Shown piece by piece: positions 1 through 7,981 of a stretch of 15,861 nucleotides of DNA. Under the pieces are notes generated by a model. It had not been told where the DNA came from. It did no database searches and was given only the letters and a program-made list of their open reading frames with translations. This stretch comes from Porticoccaceae bacterium (GTDB lineage: Bacteria > Pseudomonadota > Gammaproteobacteria > Pseudomonadales > Porticoccaceae), in assembly GCA_019090225.1 (NCBI GenBank), contig JAHRWI010000227.1, positions 1 to 15,861 of the forward strand. Direction: 5' to 3'. Position numbers and translations under genes: made by a program. Position 1 is the first letter of the stretch; every line of letters starts with the position of its first letter.

Positions 1-800
1 AGGATGTGCATACCGCGCAGATGGCAGAAGCGATCCTGAGCCATCATCAACTGATCTCGATGGCCGCCGTCGAGCAGCTTCACCACATTGTCGGCACGCA
101 ATTCATCGGGCTGCATAGTTTCATAACCGATGCGGTCAAAACCGATGTAGGTGCCGTTGTTGACAATCTGCTTATGGTAGGCGGGATCGGGATTACCACA
201 GGAATGACCAATCATGCAGCGATGCTTATCCGCCCCGGCGTCAGCGAAAATCTTCTGTTGATCCGGGCCACAGCAACCGAGTTCGGTGTGAGTAACAATG
301 GGCACGCCCGTCGCTTTAGAGGCCATGCCAGCCGCCTGGGCAAACTTGGCTTCCAGCTCACTGATGTTTGGCTCGCCCGTGGCCACCTTGATAACACCCG
401 CTTTAATACCGGTGTTTTCGATGCCTTTTTCAATCTCGTAGATATACAGCTCAGCAATCTGCTCGACGGTTTTATAGCGCCAGTAAAGCGGCAGCCCGTA
501 TTTTTCCCAATAGAAGCCCGTGGCGCAGACGATATTCATCTCGGCCTTTTCAGAGACTTCTCGCATCAGGCTGACATCGCGACCCAGATCGATAGGGCAG
601 GGATCAACAAAAGTCTTAACGCCATGCTCTTTCAAGGCCTTGAGGCGATTGACCGCATCGCGAACAAAGGCCTCTTTATCAAAGGGCATGATGATGTCGT
701 AGTCGGCACCTTCAAAGGTAATGTAAAGGTGCTCGTGAATTAATGTGCGGCCTAATTCGCTTGAATCTACCGGCCCGGTGACGGTGTTTACTGTTGTCAT
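1..800 (-). CDS. Phosphotriesterase-family metal-dependent hydrolase, C-terminus cut off
   Basis: Reverse-strand reading frame from an ATG at 800, open to the window edge (266 codons seen; the family is usually about 320-350 residues, so the last fifth is missing). It matches the amidohydrolase-superfamily phosphotriesterase/PTER group. The binuclear metal site can be read in order: the HxH pair H22/H24 (LIHEHLY), the bridging, normally carboxylated lysine K138 (GVIKVATGE), H171 (VTHTE), H199 (IGHS) and D256 (MAQDR). Members hydrolyse phosphotriesters, lactones or related esters in the cytosol; the natural substrate cannot be told from sequence. A strong Shine-Dalgarno (AGGAGAG on the minus strand, 809-815) supports the start. 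It is transcribed divergently from slyD. All ligands are intact, so it is probably an active enzyme. Confidence 0.9.
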   Translation of the reverse strand, partial: MTTVNTVTGPVDSSELGRTLIHEHLYITFEGADYDIIMPFDKEAFVRDAVNRLKALKEHGVKTFVDPCPIDLGRDVSLMREVSEKAEMNIVCATGFYWEKYGLPLYWRYKTVEQIAELYIYEIEKGIENTGIKAGVIKVATGEPNISELEAKFAQAAGMASKATGVPIVTHTELGCCGPDQQKIFADAGADKHRCMIGHSCGNPDPAYHKQIVNNGTYIGFDRIGYETMQPDELRADNVVKLLDGGHRDQLMMAQDRFCHLRGMHI

Positions 801-808
801 ATTTCTAA

Positions 809-815
809 CTCTCCT
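809..815 (-). promoter_or_regulatory. Ribosome binding site of the phosphotriesterase-like gene
   Basis: Minus-strand AGGAGAG lies 8 nt upstream of the ATG at 800. It is a near-consensus Shine-Dalgarno and fixes the start of this gene. Confidence 0.7.
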
Positions 816-825
816 GTTGTTATCT

Positions 826-839
826 GTAAACTAGATTAC
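826..839. promoter_or_regulatory. CTAG-centred palindrome, possible operator
   Basis: A 14-bp near-perfect palindrome (GTAAACTAGATTAC, one mismatched pair) lies in the divergent region between the phosphotriesterase-like gene and slyD, 26 bp from the start of the former. Its centre is about 40 bp, close to four helical turns, from a second CTAG-containing palindrome at 866-880. A repressor operator is an inference; no regulator gene is in the window. Confidence 0.3.
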
Positions 840-865
840 AAAAAATCATACGTGTTTTATGCGCT

Positions 866-880
866 TCTAGTATGACTAGA
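866..880. promoter_or_regulatory. Perfect 6-bp-arm palindrome, possible operator
   Basis: TCTAGT, a 3-nt spacer (ATG), then ACTAGA form a perfect inverted repeat in the divergent promoter region. It partners the palindrome at 826-839. Binding by a dimeric regulator is plausible but unproven. Confidence 0.3.
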
Positions 881-1002
881 TCTTGATCCTTTTCGCAAAC
901 CCTAATCGTCGCAAATATTTTTGAGGCTCGCCGGTAAGCATCCAGTTGAGACCTGGGCAGCCCTGCCTCATAATTACATTTCACTCCCAAAGTAGCTTAC
1001 TT

Positions 1003-1488
1003 ATGACTATCCAGCTTAAATCCGTTGTCGCCATTCACTACACACTAAAAGACGATGAGGGCGCTGAACTCGATTCCACCAGCGGCGCAGACCCCATGGT
1101 CTACCTCCATGGCGCTGGCAATATTATTCGCGGGCTCGAACAAGCGCTGCTGGGTAAAAAGGCTGGCGATAAAATCCAGGCTACAGTTGAACCCGCTGAG
1201 GCTTACGGTGAATTTATTGCAGAGATGGTGCAGACCGTACCCCGATCCGTATTCGCCGACCAGGATGTCGAAGTCGGCATGCGCTTTAACACCAAAACGG
1301 AACGCGGCCCCCTTTCATTTGCCGTGAAAGACGTCGGTGAAGAAGAGGTCACCGTCGATGGTAATCATCCCCTGGCAGGTCAAACCCTGCACTTTGACAT
1401 CAGCGTCGAAGCCGTGCGTGAAGCCACCGAACAAGAACTCATCCACGGTCATGTCCATGGCCAGGGCGGTTGTGGACATGATCACTAG
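1003..1488 (+). CDS. slyD: FKBP-type peptidyl-prolyl isomerase, SlyD
   Basis: 161-residue SlyD: a cytosolic prolyl cis-trans isomerase and chaperone that also binds nickel and other metals. The split FKBP fold covers about residues 1-70 and 125-142 (VVAIHYTL near the N-terminus, GAGNIIRGLEQALLGKKAGD in the middle). The chaperone 'insert-in-flap' domain lies between (about 70-125, starting near AYGEFIAEMVQTVPRSVF). The C-terminal tail carries H148, H150, H152, C157, H159 and H161, the metal-binding tail that separates SlyD from SlpA, although it is short compared with E. coli SlyD (196 aa). The ATG at 1003 is chosen because the family begins only a few residues before the first strand; an upstream in-frame TTG at 946 would add 19 residues of no SlyD character. 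No good Shine-Dalgarno precedes either. A 19-bp duplication spans the stop codon. Confidence 0.92.
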   Translation: MTIQLKSVVAIHYTLKDDEGAELDSTSGADPMVYLHGAGNIIRGLEQALLGKKAGDKIQATVEPAEAYGEFIAEMVQTVPRSVFADQDVEVGMRFNTKTERGPLSFAVKDVGEEEVTVDGNHPLAGQTLHFDISVEAVREATEQELIHGHVHGQGGCGHDH

Positions 1489-1506
1489 TTGTGGCCATGA
1501 TCACTA
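1469..1506. repeat. 19-bp tandem duplication across the slyD stop
   Basis: Positions 1469-1487 and 1488-1506 are adjacent copies of the same 19-bp unit with one difference (A1476 versus C1495). The first copy encodes the end of SlyD (Cys-Gly-His-Asp-His) and leads into the TAG; the second lies wholly downstream of it. As 19 is not a multiple of three, the second copy does not extend the tail in frame. Confidence 0.85.
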
Positions 1507-1626
1507 AACAAAGCTTTGGTCGTATCCGAGCTTAGCTATCGCTCGGCTTCGGCCCTCGTTTTGTAAACTCAATCCACAGATATTTTTACCCACATCAAAC
1601 ACGTGTTTATTCCTTAAAGCCAGATT

Positions 1627-1648
1627 GCGGGCTAAGCCCGCTTTATTT
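1627..1648 (+). terminator. Likely intrinsic terminator after slyD
   Basis: A GC-only 6-bp stem (GCGGGC 1627-1632, GCCCGC 1636-1641) with a 3-nt loop is followed at once by TTTATTT. It fits rho-independent termination of slyD transcription about 140 nt after its stop, although the T tract is interrupted. Confidence 0.5.
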
Positions 1649-1694
1649 ATCGAGACTTCCCGGCTCCATCCTTAGGCAGCGCCCCTGTCTCCTG

Positions 1695-1773
1695 TATACC
1701 CGCCGCCTACATACCCTGTCGCTGATACACCCCACCGCCCGCATACCCCGCTACCCCTACACTCCTTCCTACC
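1695..1773. repeat. Degenerate 16-bp C-rich tandem repeat
   Basis: Five consecutive units of 15-16 bp start at 1695, 1710, 1726, 1742 and 1758. Each opens with TATACCC, CATACCC, TACACCC, CATACCC or TACACTC and continues with a C-rich tail. The plus strand is almost free of G in the later units, so the opposite strand is G-rich. It lies 97-175 bp upstream of the first array gene. Its role is unknown; a protein-binding array, an RNA leader element or simple repeat drift are all possible. Confidence 0.5.
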
Positions 1774-1855
1774 ATATAAAAGCACCCACCAGTCGGCTAA
1801 ACTCCCTGCCTATAACAATCGCCTGACCATCCAGCGAAAGATAATAAGTACGAAC

Positions 1856-1861
1856 AGGGAG
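1856..1861 (+). promoter_or_regulatory. Ribosome binding site that fixes the TTG start of TPR-1
   Basis: AGGGAG lies 8 nt before TTG 1870. No ATG or GTG sits at a better place, and the paralogs share the N-terminal signature that begins here, so the TTG start is supported by both spacing and homology. Confidence 0.65.
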
Positions 1862-1869
1862 CGCTCACA

Positions 1870-3360
1870 TTGTCCGCATTGCTCAGTTGGCTAGCCGCAC
1901 ACGAATCCGCACTCAGCGCAATTGCCGCGCTAATCGCCATTAGCGCCGGGGTGGCGGTGGTCACTCGTCTGATCTGGACACGCATGCCGTCCCATGTAAT
2001 GGACAAGGTAAAACGCCCGGCGTTTTTATCGGACTGGCGCAACATTGCCTTGATTAGCCTCGCACTTGCCGGACTGTCACTGGTGGTCATTTTCGCCCTT
2101 AGCCCCGATAGCGCTGAACAAAGCGGCGGCGACAATCTTGCAGCGATGGGCAAACCCTCGGTGGCGGTATTGCCGCTCAACAATATCTCCGACGACCCCG
2201 AGCAAACCTATCTGGCCGATGGCATCGCCGAAGACGTGATTACCTTACTGTCCAGTAATCCGCGCTTTTTTGTAGTGGCGCGCAACTCCTCATTTACCTA
2301 CAAAGGCCAGGCCGTCGATATCCGTCAGGTCGGCGAAGAGCTGGGCGTGCGCTATGTAGTCGAAGGCAGTTTGCGTAAAGTCGGCGAGCGCCTGCGCGTC
2401 AATGTGCAGCTCATCGACACCAGTAATGGCCTGCACCTGTGGGCGGAAAAATATGATCGCGCCTATACCGACCTTTTCGCCCTGCAGGATGAAATCACCA
2501 ACGGTATCGCTACCGCCCTGGGCGACCAAATCTTCACCGCCGAAATCGCCCGCGCCTACGCCACGCCAAGCAATAACCTCGATGCCTGGGGTCTGGTCAT
2601 GCGAGCTAACCGCAGTTTTATTACCTTCAACCGCAAGTCCAATAACGACGCTATTGAGGACCTGCGCGCCGCCCTGATACTGGACCCAAAATACGCCCTG
2701 GCAAAGGCTGAACTATCCCACAACCTTTGTCTAAGGGTAACTGCGACGTTTAGCGATAATCCCAGGGAGGATCTCACAAAGGCCTATACCCTGGGGGCAG
2801 AAGCACTACGTATTGCGCCGGATCATCCCCTGGTGCTAACCAGGGTGGGTAGTTGCTACGGAGTGACTGGCCGTCGGGACGATGGCATTCGCCTGCTCGA
2901 AAAAGCCCTCGCCAAACAACCCAATAATGCCATGGCCTTATGGGGTATGGGTGCCGCACTGGCCATGAATGGGCAGGCCGCGTTGGCTTTGGCCAAACTG
3001 GAGCAGGCAATTGAGCTATCACCACGGGCGCCAGAAATGTACATAATCAAGACGTTTCAAGCCATTGCCTTGTTTGGACTAGAACGCTATACGGAGGCCG
3101 AACAGACCGCCCTGGCCGGGCTCAGATCTTATGACGGCTGGTACGGATTGTGGCGAATGTTAGCTATTGCGAGGGCAGGCCTGGATGACGTAAAAGGCGC
3201 ACACGAAGCGCTTTATAAAGCCAAAGAAATAGAACCCGGCTTCTCTCTGAAGTCGACAAAAGCAACCTACGCGATCATTTACAAAGACCAAGGTCGCCAC
3301 TCTCTTTCAAAACTCGAACCCGTCTGGCCAGAAGACCTGCTTACCAATGGCGAAAAATAA
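1870..3360 (+). CDS. TPR-1: two-helix-anchored TolB-like/TPR protein (class 1)
   Basis: 496 residues, TTG start. Two predicted membrane helices (about 14-35 and 58-77) are joined by a basic loop (R33, R38, K46, K48, R49), which by the positive-inside rule places the rest in the periplasm. A TolB-like domain (COG5616 type, about 95-225) begins with KPSVAVLPLNNIS and contains RNSSFTYKGQAVDIRQVG and the GVRYVVEGSLRK strand. A TPR solenoid follows (about 255-455), with clear units near 303-335, 337-369 and 371-385. The tail ends LEPVWPEDLL. In other bacteria the same module sits behind winged-helix or adenylate-cyclase domains; here there is no output domain, so automatic naming as a 'cyclase' would be wrong. 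It is the first gene of cluster 1. Its function is unknown; a scaffold or sensor role is inference. Confidence 0.85.
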   Translation: MSALLSWLAAHESALSAIAALIAISAGVAVVTRLIWTRMPSHVMDKVKRPAFLSDWRNIALISLALAGLSLVVIFALSPDSAEQSGGDNLAAMGKPSVAVLPLNNISDDPEQTYLADGIAEDVITLLSSNPRFFVVARNSSFTYKGQAVDIRQVGEELGVRYVVEGSLRKVGERLRVNVQLIDTSNGLHLWAEKYDRAYTDLFALQDEITNGIATALGDQIFTAEIARAYATPSNNLDAWGLVMRANRSFITFNRKSNNDAIEDLRAALILDPKYALAKAELSHNLCLRVTATFSDNPREDLTKAYTLGAEALRIAPDHPLVLTRVGSCYGVTGRRDDGIRLLEKALAKQPNNAMALWGMGAALAMNGQAALALAKLEQAIELSPRAPEMYIIKTFQAIALFGLERYTEAEQTALAGLRSYDGWYGLWRMLAIARAGLDDVKGAHEALYKAKEIEPGFSLKSTKATYAIIYKDQGRHSLSKLEPVWPEDLLTNGEK

Positions 3361-3387
3361 TGCGCTACTCATAAACGCACTAGTCAT

Positions 3388-3393
3388 AAAGGA
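3388..3393 (+). promoter_or_regulatory. Ribosome binding site of TPR-2
   Basis: AAAGGA lies 11 nt before ATG 3405. It supports translation starting at the full-length position, upstream of the in-frame TGA at 3570. Confidence 0.5.
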
Positions 3394-3404
3394 CGATTCT
3401 ATTC

Positions 3405-4886
3405 ATGGCTGATCTACTCAACTGGTTCACCGAACACGAATCCGCTTTAAGCGGCATCGCCGCCATGATCGCGATTATTGCCGGTATTGCCGTTGTCGCT
3501 CGACTGGCATGGACATGTATGCCCTCTCAGGTAATGAGCCAGGTGAAGCGCCCGGCGTTTTTATCTGACTGACGTAATGTCGGCTTGATTGCGCTGGCGT
3601 CGCTTGCACTATTACTGATGGCGGTTCTTGCGCTTGGCCCCGACAGTTCCGAACAAAACATCGATAATCTTGCCACCACTGGCAAACCCTCAGTTGCCGT
3701 CTTACCCCTCGATTATATTTCGGACGACGAAAGTCAGGCCTTTCTGGCCGATGCCATCGCTGAAGATGTGATTACTCTGCTATCGCGCAACCCACGGTTT
3801 TTTGTTATCGCCCGCAATTCGTCTTTTACCTACAAAGGCCAGGCTGTCGATATCCGCCAGGTCGGCGAAGAACTGGGCGTGCGCTATGTGGTAGAAGGCA
3901 GCGTGCGCAAAACCGGCGAACAGCTAAGAGTCACCGTGCAATTAATCGACAGCACTAACGGCCAGCACCTGTGGGCCGAGCAATATGATCGCCCCTTCGC
4001 AGAGATTTACGATCTACAGGACGAAATCACCAATGGCATTGCTGCTGCCCTCGGTGATGAAATCTTTACCGCCGAGATCGCTCGCGCTTATGCCACGCCA
4101 GGCGATAACCTCGATGCCTGGGGTTTGGTGATGCGAGCCAACCGGATGCAGCAAGGTTTTAACAGGGAGTCATCTATAGCAGCTATTTCATCAATCCGCG
4201 ATGCACTGGACTTAGACCCTGATTACACGCTGGCCAAATCCGAACTGGCCAGGATGCTGTGTATTGGCGCCGTTAATAATTACAGTGACAATCCTGCCCG
4301 AGATATTGCCGAAGCCTACATTCTGGGCGAGGCAGCACTGCAATCGGCACCTAATGATCCAATGGCCCTGCTGGCTTTGGGTTCCTGCTACAGCTTTTCA
4401 GGCCGCGGAGAGGAAGGTATTAGATTGCTGGAAAAAGCTATAAGCAAGCAACCCAATGATGCTTTCGTTTTGACAATGCTTGGTCTTGCGTTGACCCGTA
4501 ATGGAGATCCAACAAGGGGGCTATCCTATTTTTATCAAGCCTTGTTGATATCACCAAAATCACCCTCTCTTTATTTTGTTGAAACCTTCCGAGCCGCTGC
4601 ACTCAACGAACTAAAACGCCATACGGAAGCTGAACAAGCGGCCAACAATGCGCTAAAGTCTTACGGTGGGTACAGCGCCACCTGGATTCATCTCGCAGTG
4701 GCGCGCGCCGGGCAAGGCAACAAGGAGGGAGCCATACAAGCTTTATATAACGGCAGAAAGGTCGATCCAAAAGTCTCCCTCGAACGTGCAAAAGCTGTAT
4801 TCACTTTGGTCGACCTCAACAAAGGGAAAACTATATTCTCTTTGCTCGAACCCATCTGGCCGGAAGATTTACTAACCACGGAATAA
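3405..4886 (+). pseudogene. TPR-2: class 1 paralog with an in-frame TGA at codon 56
   Basis: Reading from ATG 3405 gives a protein collinear with TPR-1 over its whole length (493 residues if the stop is read through), interrupted only by TGA at 3570-3572. The aligned codon in TPR-1 is TGG (2035-2037, Trp56) and TPR-4 also has Trp56, so this is a single TGG-to-TGA change between the two membrane helices. Everything after it is open: second helix, TolB-like domain (KPSVAVLPLDYIS onward), TPRs and the LEPIWPEDLL tail, with no frameshift. Possible outcomes are a truncated 55-residue peptide, restart at TTG 3585 (a 433-residue product beginning with the second helix), or UGA readthrough. The lack of further decay argues for a recent mutation, retained function of the 3' part, or a sequencing error. 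Gaps: 44 nt from TPR-1, 19 nt to TPR-3. Confidence 0.75.
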
Positions 4887-4905
4887 AACTAAACAGGCAC
4901 TAGTA

Positions 4906-6339
4906 TTGGAAACTATTAATCAAATTTTCACCTGGCTCAGCGAGCATGAAGCTGGGTTCAGCGCGCTTGCCGCGCTGGTCGTTATTATTGGCGTCACCTT
5001 ATCGCCACTGGGTGCAGGCCTTCGTAGTTTACTTTCGCGAAATGGCAAGACTAATTCATCAACGCTTGGCACACCATCAGACGCAAACCAATCTTCCGAG
5101 AACGGTGTTGCCGATAATTCATCACCGCTTTCAGATACAGACAAACCCTCCATCGCGGTGCTGCCCTTCGTCAATATGTCCGACGACAAAAGCCAGGAGT
5201 ATTTTGCCGACGGCATGACCGAGGACATTATCACCGGCTTATCTTTCGACAGTCGCTTGTCTGTCACTGCCCGCAACTCCACCTTTGCCTACAAGGGCCA
5301 GTCACCGGATATTCGCACGGTGGGTAAAGAGCTGGGCGTGCGCTACGTGCTGGAGGGCAGCATCCGCCCCATTAATGACCGGCTGCGCATTACTGTGCAA
5401 CTTATCGACACCGACAGTGGCAATCATATTTGGGCCGACAAGATTGATCGCCCCACTGCCGAGATATTCGACATCATGGATGCCGTGGTCGATGATTTGG
5501 TGACGGCTCTATGCTCCAACCTCGGTGTGGCGGAAAGTAACCGTGCTAAACGGCAACGACCTGAAAATCTGGAAGCCTGGGCATTGTGTGTACAAGCCGA
5601 AGTAGTCGTTCTTTTACAGATGGATACAAAAGCGATTGTCGAGGCGCGGAAGCTGGCCCAGCAAGCCAGCGAAATTGAGCCAGACTATGCCATTAGCTGG
5701 GCCTTGCTTAGTTTTCTGGTGAGCATGGATATCGTTTACGGACAAAGTGCCGACCTGGATAAAGACTCCGAACAAGCTTTCATGCTGATCAGCAAAGCAT
5801 TGCGTCTGGCGCCGAATGATCCCATCGTCCTGTGTTATTGCGGATTTGCCGCTACTTTCGCGGGAAAAGCCAACCAGGGGGTTGCCTATCTGGAACGCAG
5901 CCTGGCGATTAATGCCAATAGTAGTTTCGCGCAATTTGTTTATGGTGCAGCGCTTATGTTCGATGGCAGATCTGAGGATTGCATCGCCCATTTGCAGATG
6001 TTTATAGCCCGAGCGCCTAAAGATCCCTACATCAATTTAGCCTATTACTATTTGGCCTGCGGTTATTTGTCACTGGGGAGACTTAAGGAAGGTGAACAGG
6101 CCGCACGAAATTGCGTGAAGCATTCGCCCGGGTTCCCCTGGGGCCACTTTATGTTAGCCGTAACATTACAGGGCCAGGACCGCGAGGAGGACGTGAACGC
6201 TCAGATGAAGATAGTGCACGAGCTTGAACCTACCTGGACGTACCAACAGGTCGAAGATGTTTTTAGTCATGTATTTAAACTAAAACCAGCCCTGTCCGAG
6301 TTATGGGTCAAGCTGGTGCGTCAGGCCTGGAGGGATTAA
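4906..6339 (+). CDS. TPR-3: single-helix-anchored TolB-like/TPR protein (class 2)
   Basis: 477 residues, TTG start aligned with the ATG of TPR-5, whose N-terminus is nearly the same; a weak AGG lies 8 nt upstream. An acidic N-terminal helix (METINQIFTWLSEHE) leads into one membrane helix (about 17-35). It is followed by basic residues R40, R45 and K48, then a Ser/Asn-rich linker (about 46-79). By charge bias the body would face the cytoplasm, opposite to class 1. The TolB-like domain (about 80-210) has KPSIAVLPFVNMSDDKS, RNSTFAYKGQSPDIRTVG and GVRYVLEGSIRP. TPR-like helices run about 243-440 (clear units near 292-340 and 395-440), and the tail is RQAWRD. It lies 19 nt after TPR-2 and 1 nt before TPR-4, so it is surely co-transcribed with the latter. 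It has no catalytic or DNA-binding domain; its function is unknown. Confidence 0.83.
   Translation: METINQIFTWLSEHEAGFSALAALVVIIGVTLSPLGAGLRSLLSRNGKTNSSTLGTPSDANQSSENGVADNSSPLSDTDKPSIAVLPFVNMSDDKSQEYFADGMTEDIITGLSFDSRLSVTARNSTFAYKGQSPDIRTVGKELGVRYVLEGSIRPINDRLRITVQLIDTDSGNHIWADKIDRPTAEIFDIMDAVVDDLVTALCSNLGVAESNRAKRQRPENLEAWALCVQAEVVVLLQMDTKAIVEARKLAQQASEIEPDYAISWALLSFLVSMDIVYGQSADLDKDSEQAFMLISKALRLAPNDPIVLCYCGFAATFAGKANQGVAYLERSLAINANSSFAQFVYGAALMFDGRSEDCIAHLQMFIARAPKDPYINLAYYYLACGYLSLGRLKEGEQAARNCVKHSPGFPWGHFMLAVTLQGQDREEDVNAQMKIVHELEPTWTYQQVEDVFSHVFKLKPALSELWVKLVRQAWRD
6329..6334 (+). promoter_or_regulatory. Ribosome binding site of TPR-4 inside the end of TPR-3
   Basis: GGAGGG sits within the last codons of TPR-3, 6 nt before the GTG at 6341. 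With only 1 nt between the TPR-3 stop and this start, translational coupling of the two paralogs is likely. Confidence 0.65.
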
Positions 6340-6340
6340 C

Positions 6341-7837
6341 GTGACCAATCTTTTTAACTGGTTGGCAGAGCATGAGTCAGGCATAAGCGCCATCGCTGCC
6401 TTAATTGCCATTATCGCTGGCATTGCAGTGGTCACTCGCCTGGTCTGGACGCGTATGCCGGGCGAGGGCTTAAGTCATCTAAAGCGCCCAGCGTTTTTGT
6501 CAGACTGGCGAAATATTGGCTTGATTTGCCTGGCAGTCTTTGGCCTGTTATTGCTCAGTATTCTCACACTGAGTAATGGCGACTCCAACAGGAGTGGTGA
6601 AGCTTCTTCTGATATAAGCGGTAAACCTTCGGTAGCAGTCTTACCGCTAAACAATATTTCCGGCGACCCGGAACAGGAATATCTTGCTGATGGCATCACA
6701 GAAGATGTCATCACTCTGCTGTCACGCAATCCGCGCTTTTTCGTTATTGCTCGCAATTCGTCTTTTACCTACAAAAGCAAAGCCGTTGATATTCGCCAGG
6801 TGGGCCAGGAGCTGGGCGTTCGCTATGTTGTGGAAGGCAGCCTGCGAAAAATGGGCGAGCGCCTGCGGGTCACCGTGCAGTTGATTGACACCAGCAATGG
6901 CCAGCATTTGTGGGCAGAGCAGTATGACCGTCCATTGGCAGAGATTTTCGCTTTACAGGACGACATAACTAACGGCATTGCGGTGACCTTAGGGGATGAA
7001 ATCTGGAGTGCTGAAATTTCCCGCGCTAATAGTACGCCACCCAAAAACCTGGATGCCTGGGGTCTGGTCATGCGCGGCAGCCGATCCTATGCACGCTTTA
7101 ATCGAAAATTGTTGACTGAGGAAATACCTTTACTGCGTGAGGCGCTGTCGCTGAATCCTAATTATGTTCCAGCCAAAGCTGAACTGGCTCGCGCGCTCTG
7201 TTACCGGGCGGCTGGTTTTTACAGTGAAGACTCGGTCAGAGATATCGCCGAGGCCTATACATTGGGCCAGCAGGCCCTTGAATCTGCACCTAATGATCCG
7301 CTCGCGCTGTTTGTGCTCGGCTCCTGTTATGGCTACACGGGCCGACCACGGGAAGCTATTCGGCTGCTGGAAAAGGCCATCAGTAAACAGCCTAACTACG
7401 CGCTGGCATCGGCTGCGCTGGGGCAGGCGCTGACGTTTGACCAACAGCCGGCTCGGGGCCTGCCTTACATCGAACAAGCTTTGCTGTTATCACCCAAGTC
7501 ACCCCAGATCTTTCATTTCGAGGCGTATCGGACAGGAACGCTTTGTGAGCTAGGCCGTTATGCCGAGGCAGAGCAGGCTGCCCTAAACGGGCTTAAGTCT
7601 TATGACGGCTATTACTGGAACTGGCTTCAGCTCGCCTGGGCTCGCGCCGGCCTGGGCGATATCGAGGGTGCGCAGCAGGCTTTATATAACGCAAAAAAGG
7701 CCGAGCCACGGTTTTCCCTGACACTTGTCAAAGAGTCAGCAGCTATCCTCTTTAAAAATAAAGGCAAGAATTTAATGGCTCTGCTGGAACCCATCTGGCC
7801 GGAAGATCTGTTAACGGCCAAAACAGAAAACAATTAA
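6341..7837 (+). CDS. TPR-4: two-helix-anchored TolB-like/TPR protein (class 1)
   Basis: 498 residues, GTG start fixed by the GGAGGG at 6329-6334. It is collinear with TPR-1: membrane helices at about 14-35 and 58-77, a basic loop between them (R33, R38, K48, R49, with intact W56), then an acidic or neutral exit, predicting a periplasmic body. The TolB-like domain (about 95-225) carries KPSVAVLPLNNISGDPEQ, RNSSFTYKSKAVDIRQVG and YVVEGSLRKMG. TPR-type helices run about 260-455, with repeated units such as the one around LGSCYGYTGRPREAIRLLEKA. The tail is LEPIWPEDLL plus a short polar end. It is the last gene of cluster 1 and converges on the luciferase-like gene, with a hairpin between. Its function is unknown; it is a structural paralog without an output domain. 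Confidence 0.85.
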   Translation: MTNLFNWLAEHESGISAIAALIAIIAGIAVVTRLVWTRMPGEGLSHLKRPAFLSDWRNIGLICLAVFGLLLLSILTLSNGDSNRSGEASSDISGKPSVAVLPLNNISGDPEQEYLADGITEDVITLLSRNPRFFVIARNSSFTYKSKAVDIRQVGQELGVRYVVEGSLRKMGERLRVTVQLIDTSNGQHLWAEQYDRPLAEIFALQDDITNGIAVTLGDEIWSAEISRANSTPPKNLDAWGLVMRGSRSYARFNRKLLTEEIPLLREALSLNPNYVPAKAELARALCYRAAGFYSEDSVRDIAEAYTLGQQALESAPNDPLALFVLGSCYGYTGRPREAIRLLEKAISKQPNYALASAALGQALTFDQQPARGLPYIEQALLLSPKSPQIFHFEAYRTGTLCELGRYAEAEQAALNGLKSYDGYYWNWLQLAWARAGLGDIEGAQQALYNAKKAEPRFSLTLVKESAAILFKNKGKNLMALLEPIWPEDLLTAKTENN

Positions 7838-7873
7838 TCCTATCGTCAAACCTTGCATTACTTTTTACGCCAC

Positions 7874-7941
7874 GGATAAGCTGCCAGGGATAAGCTGGCC
7901 CCGGATTCAGAATTTCTCCTCAAGCACCCAGGGCCAGCTTA
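7874..7941. terminator. Inverted repeat between convergent genes, possible terminator
   Basis: 11-bp perfect arms (TAAGCTGGCCC 7891-7901, GGGCCAGCTTA 7931-7941) enclose a 29-nt loop, between the stops of TPR-4 and the minus-strand oxidoreductase. A direct repeat of GGATAAGCTG (7874-7883 and 7889-7898) overlaps the left arm. The position between convergent genes suits a bidirectional terminator, but there is no T tract on either side. Confidence 0.4.
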
Positions 7942-7981
7942 CCTGGCGCTGCAACGAATGAAATCGCTGCCAATCAGGCTA

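Larger units (their letters stand above)
1489..1869. other. 381-bp intergenic region between slyD and the array
   Basis: No convincing gene was seen on either strand. It holds the second copy of the 19-bp duplication, a weak hairpin (arms 1526-1531 and 1541-1546, CCGAGC/GCTCGG, 9-nt loop), a terminator-like hairpin at 1627-1648, and a strongly C-rich stretch with a degenerate 16-bp tandem repeat at 1695-1773. The last 60 bp, including the Shine-Dalgarno at 1856-1861, should contain the promoter of the first array gene, but no clear -35/-10 pair was recognised. Confidence 0.7.

Noticed and set aside
6..743. Plus-strand open frame of 245 codons at the left edge
   Set aside because: It is the antisense shadow of the phosphotriesterase-like gene, which has all metal ligands and a good Shine-Dalgarno on the minus strand; the plus-strand product resembles nothing known to me.
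946..1002. 19-residue N-terminal extension of SlyD from TTG 946
   Set aside because: No Shine-Dalgarno, no family support for an extension, and an ATG at 1003 fits the usual SlyD N-terminus.
1526..1546. Hairpin CCGAGC/GCTCGG after slyD as the terminator
   Set aside because: A 9-nt loop and no immediate T tract; the hairpin at 1627-1648 is the better candidate.
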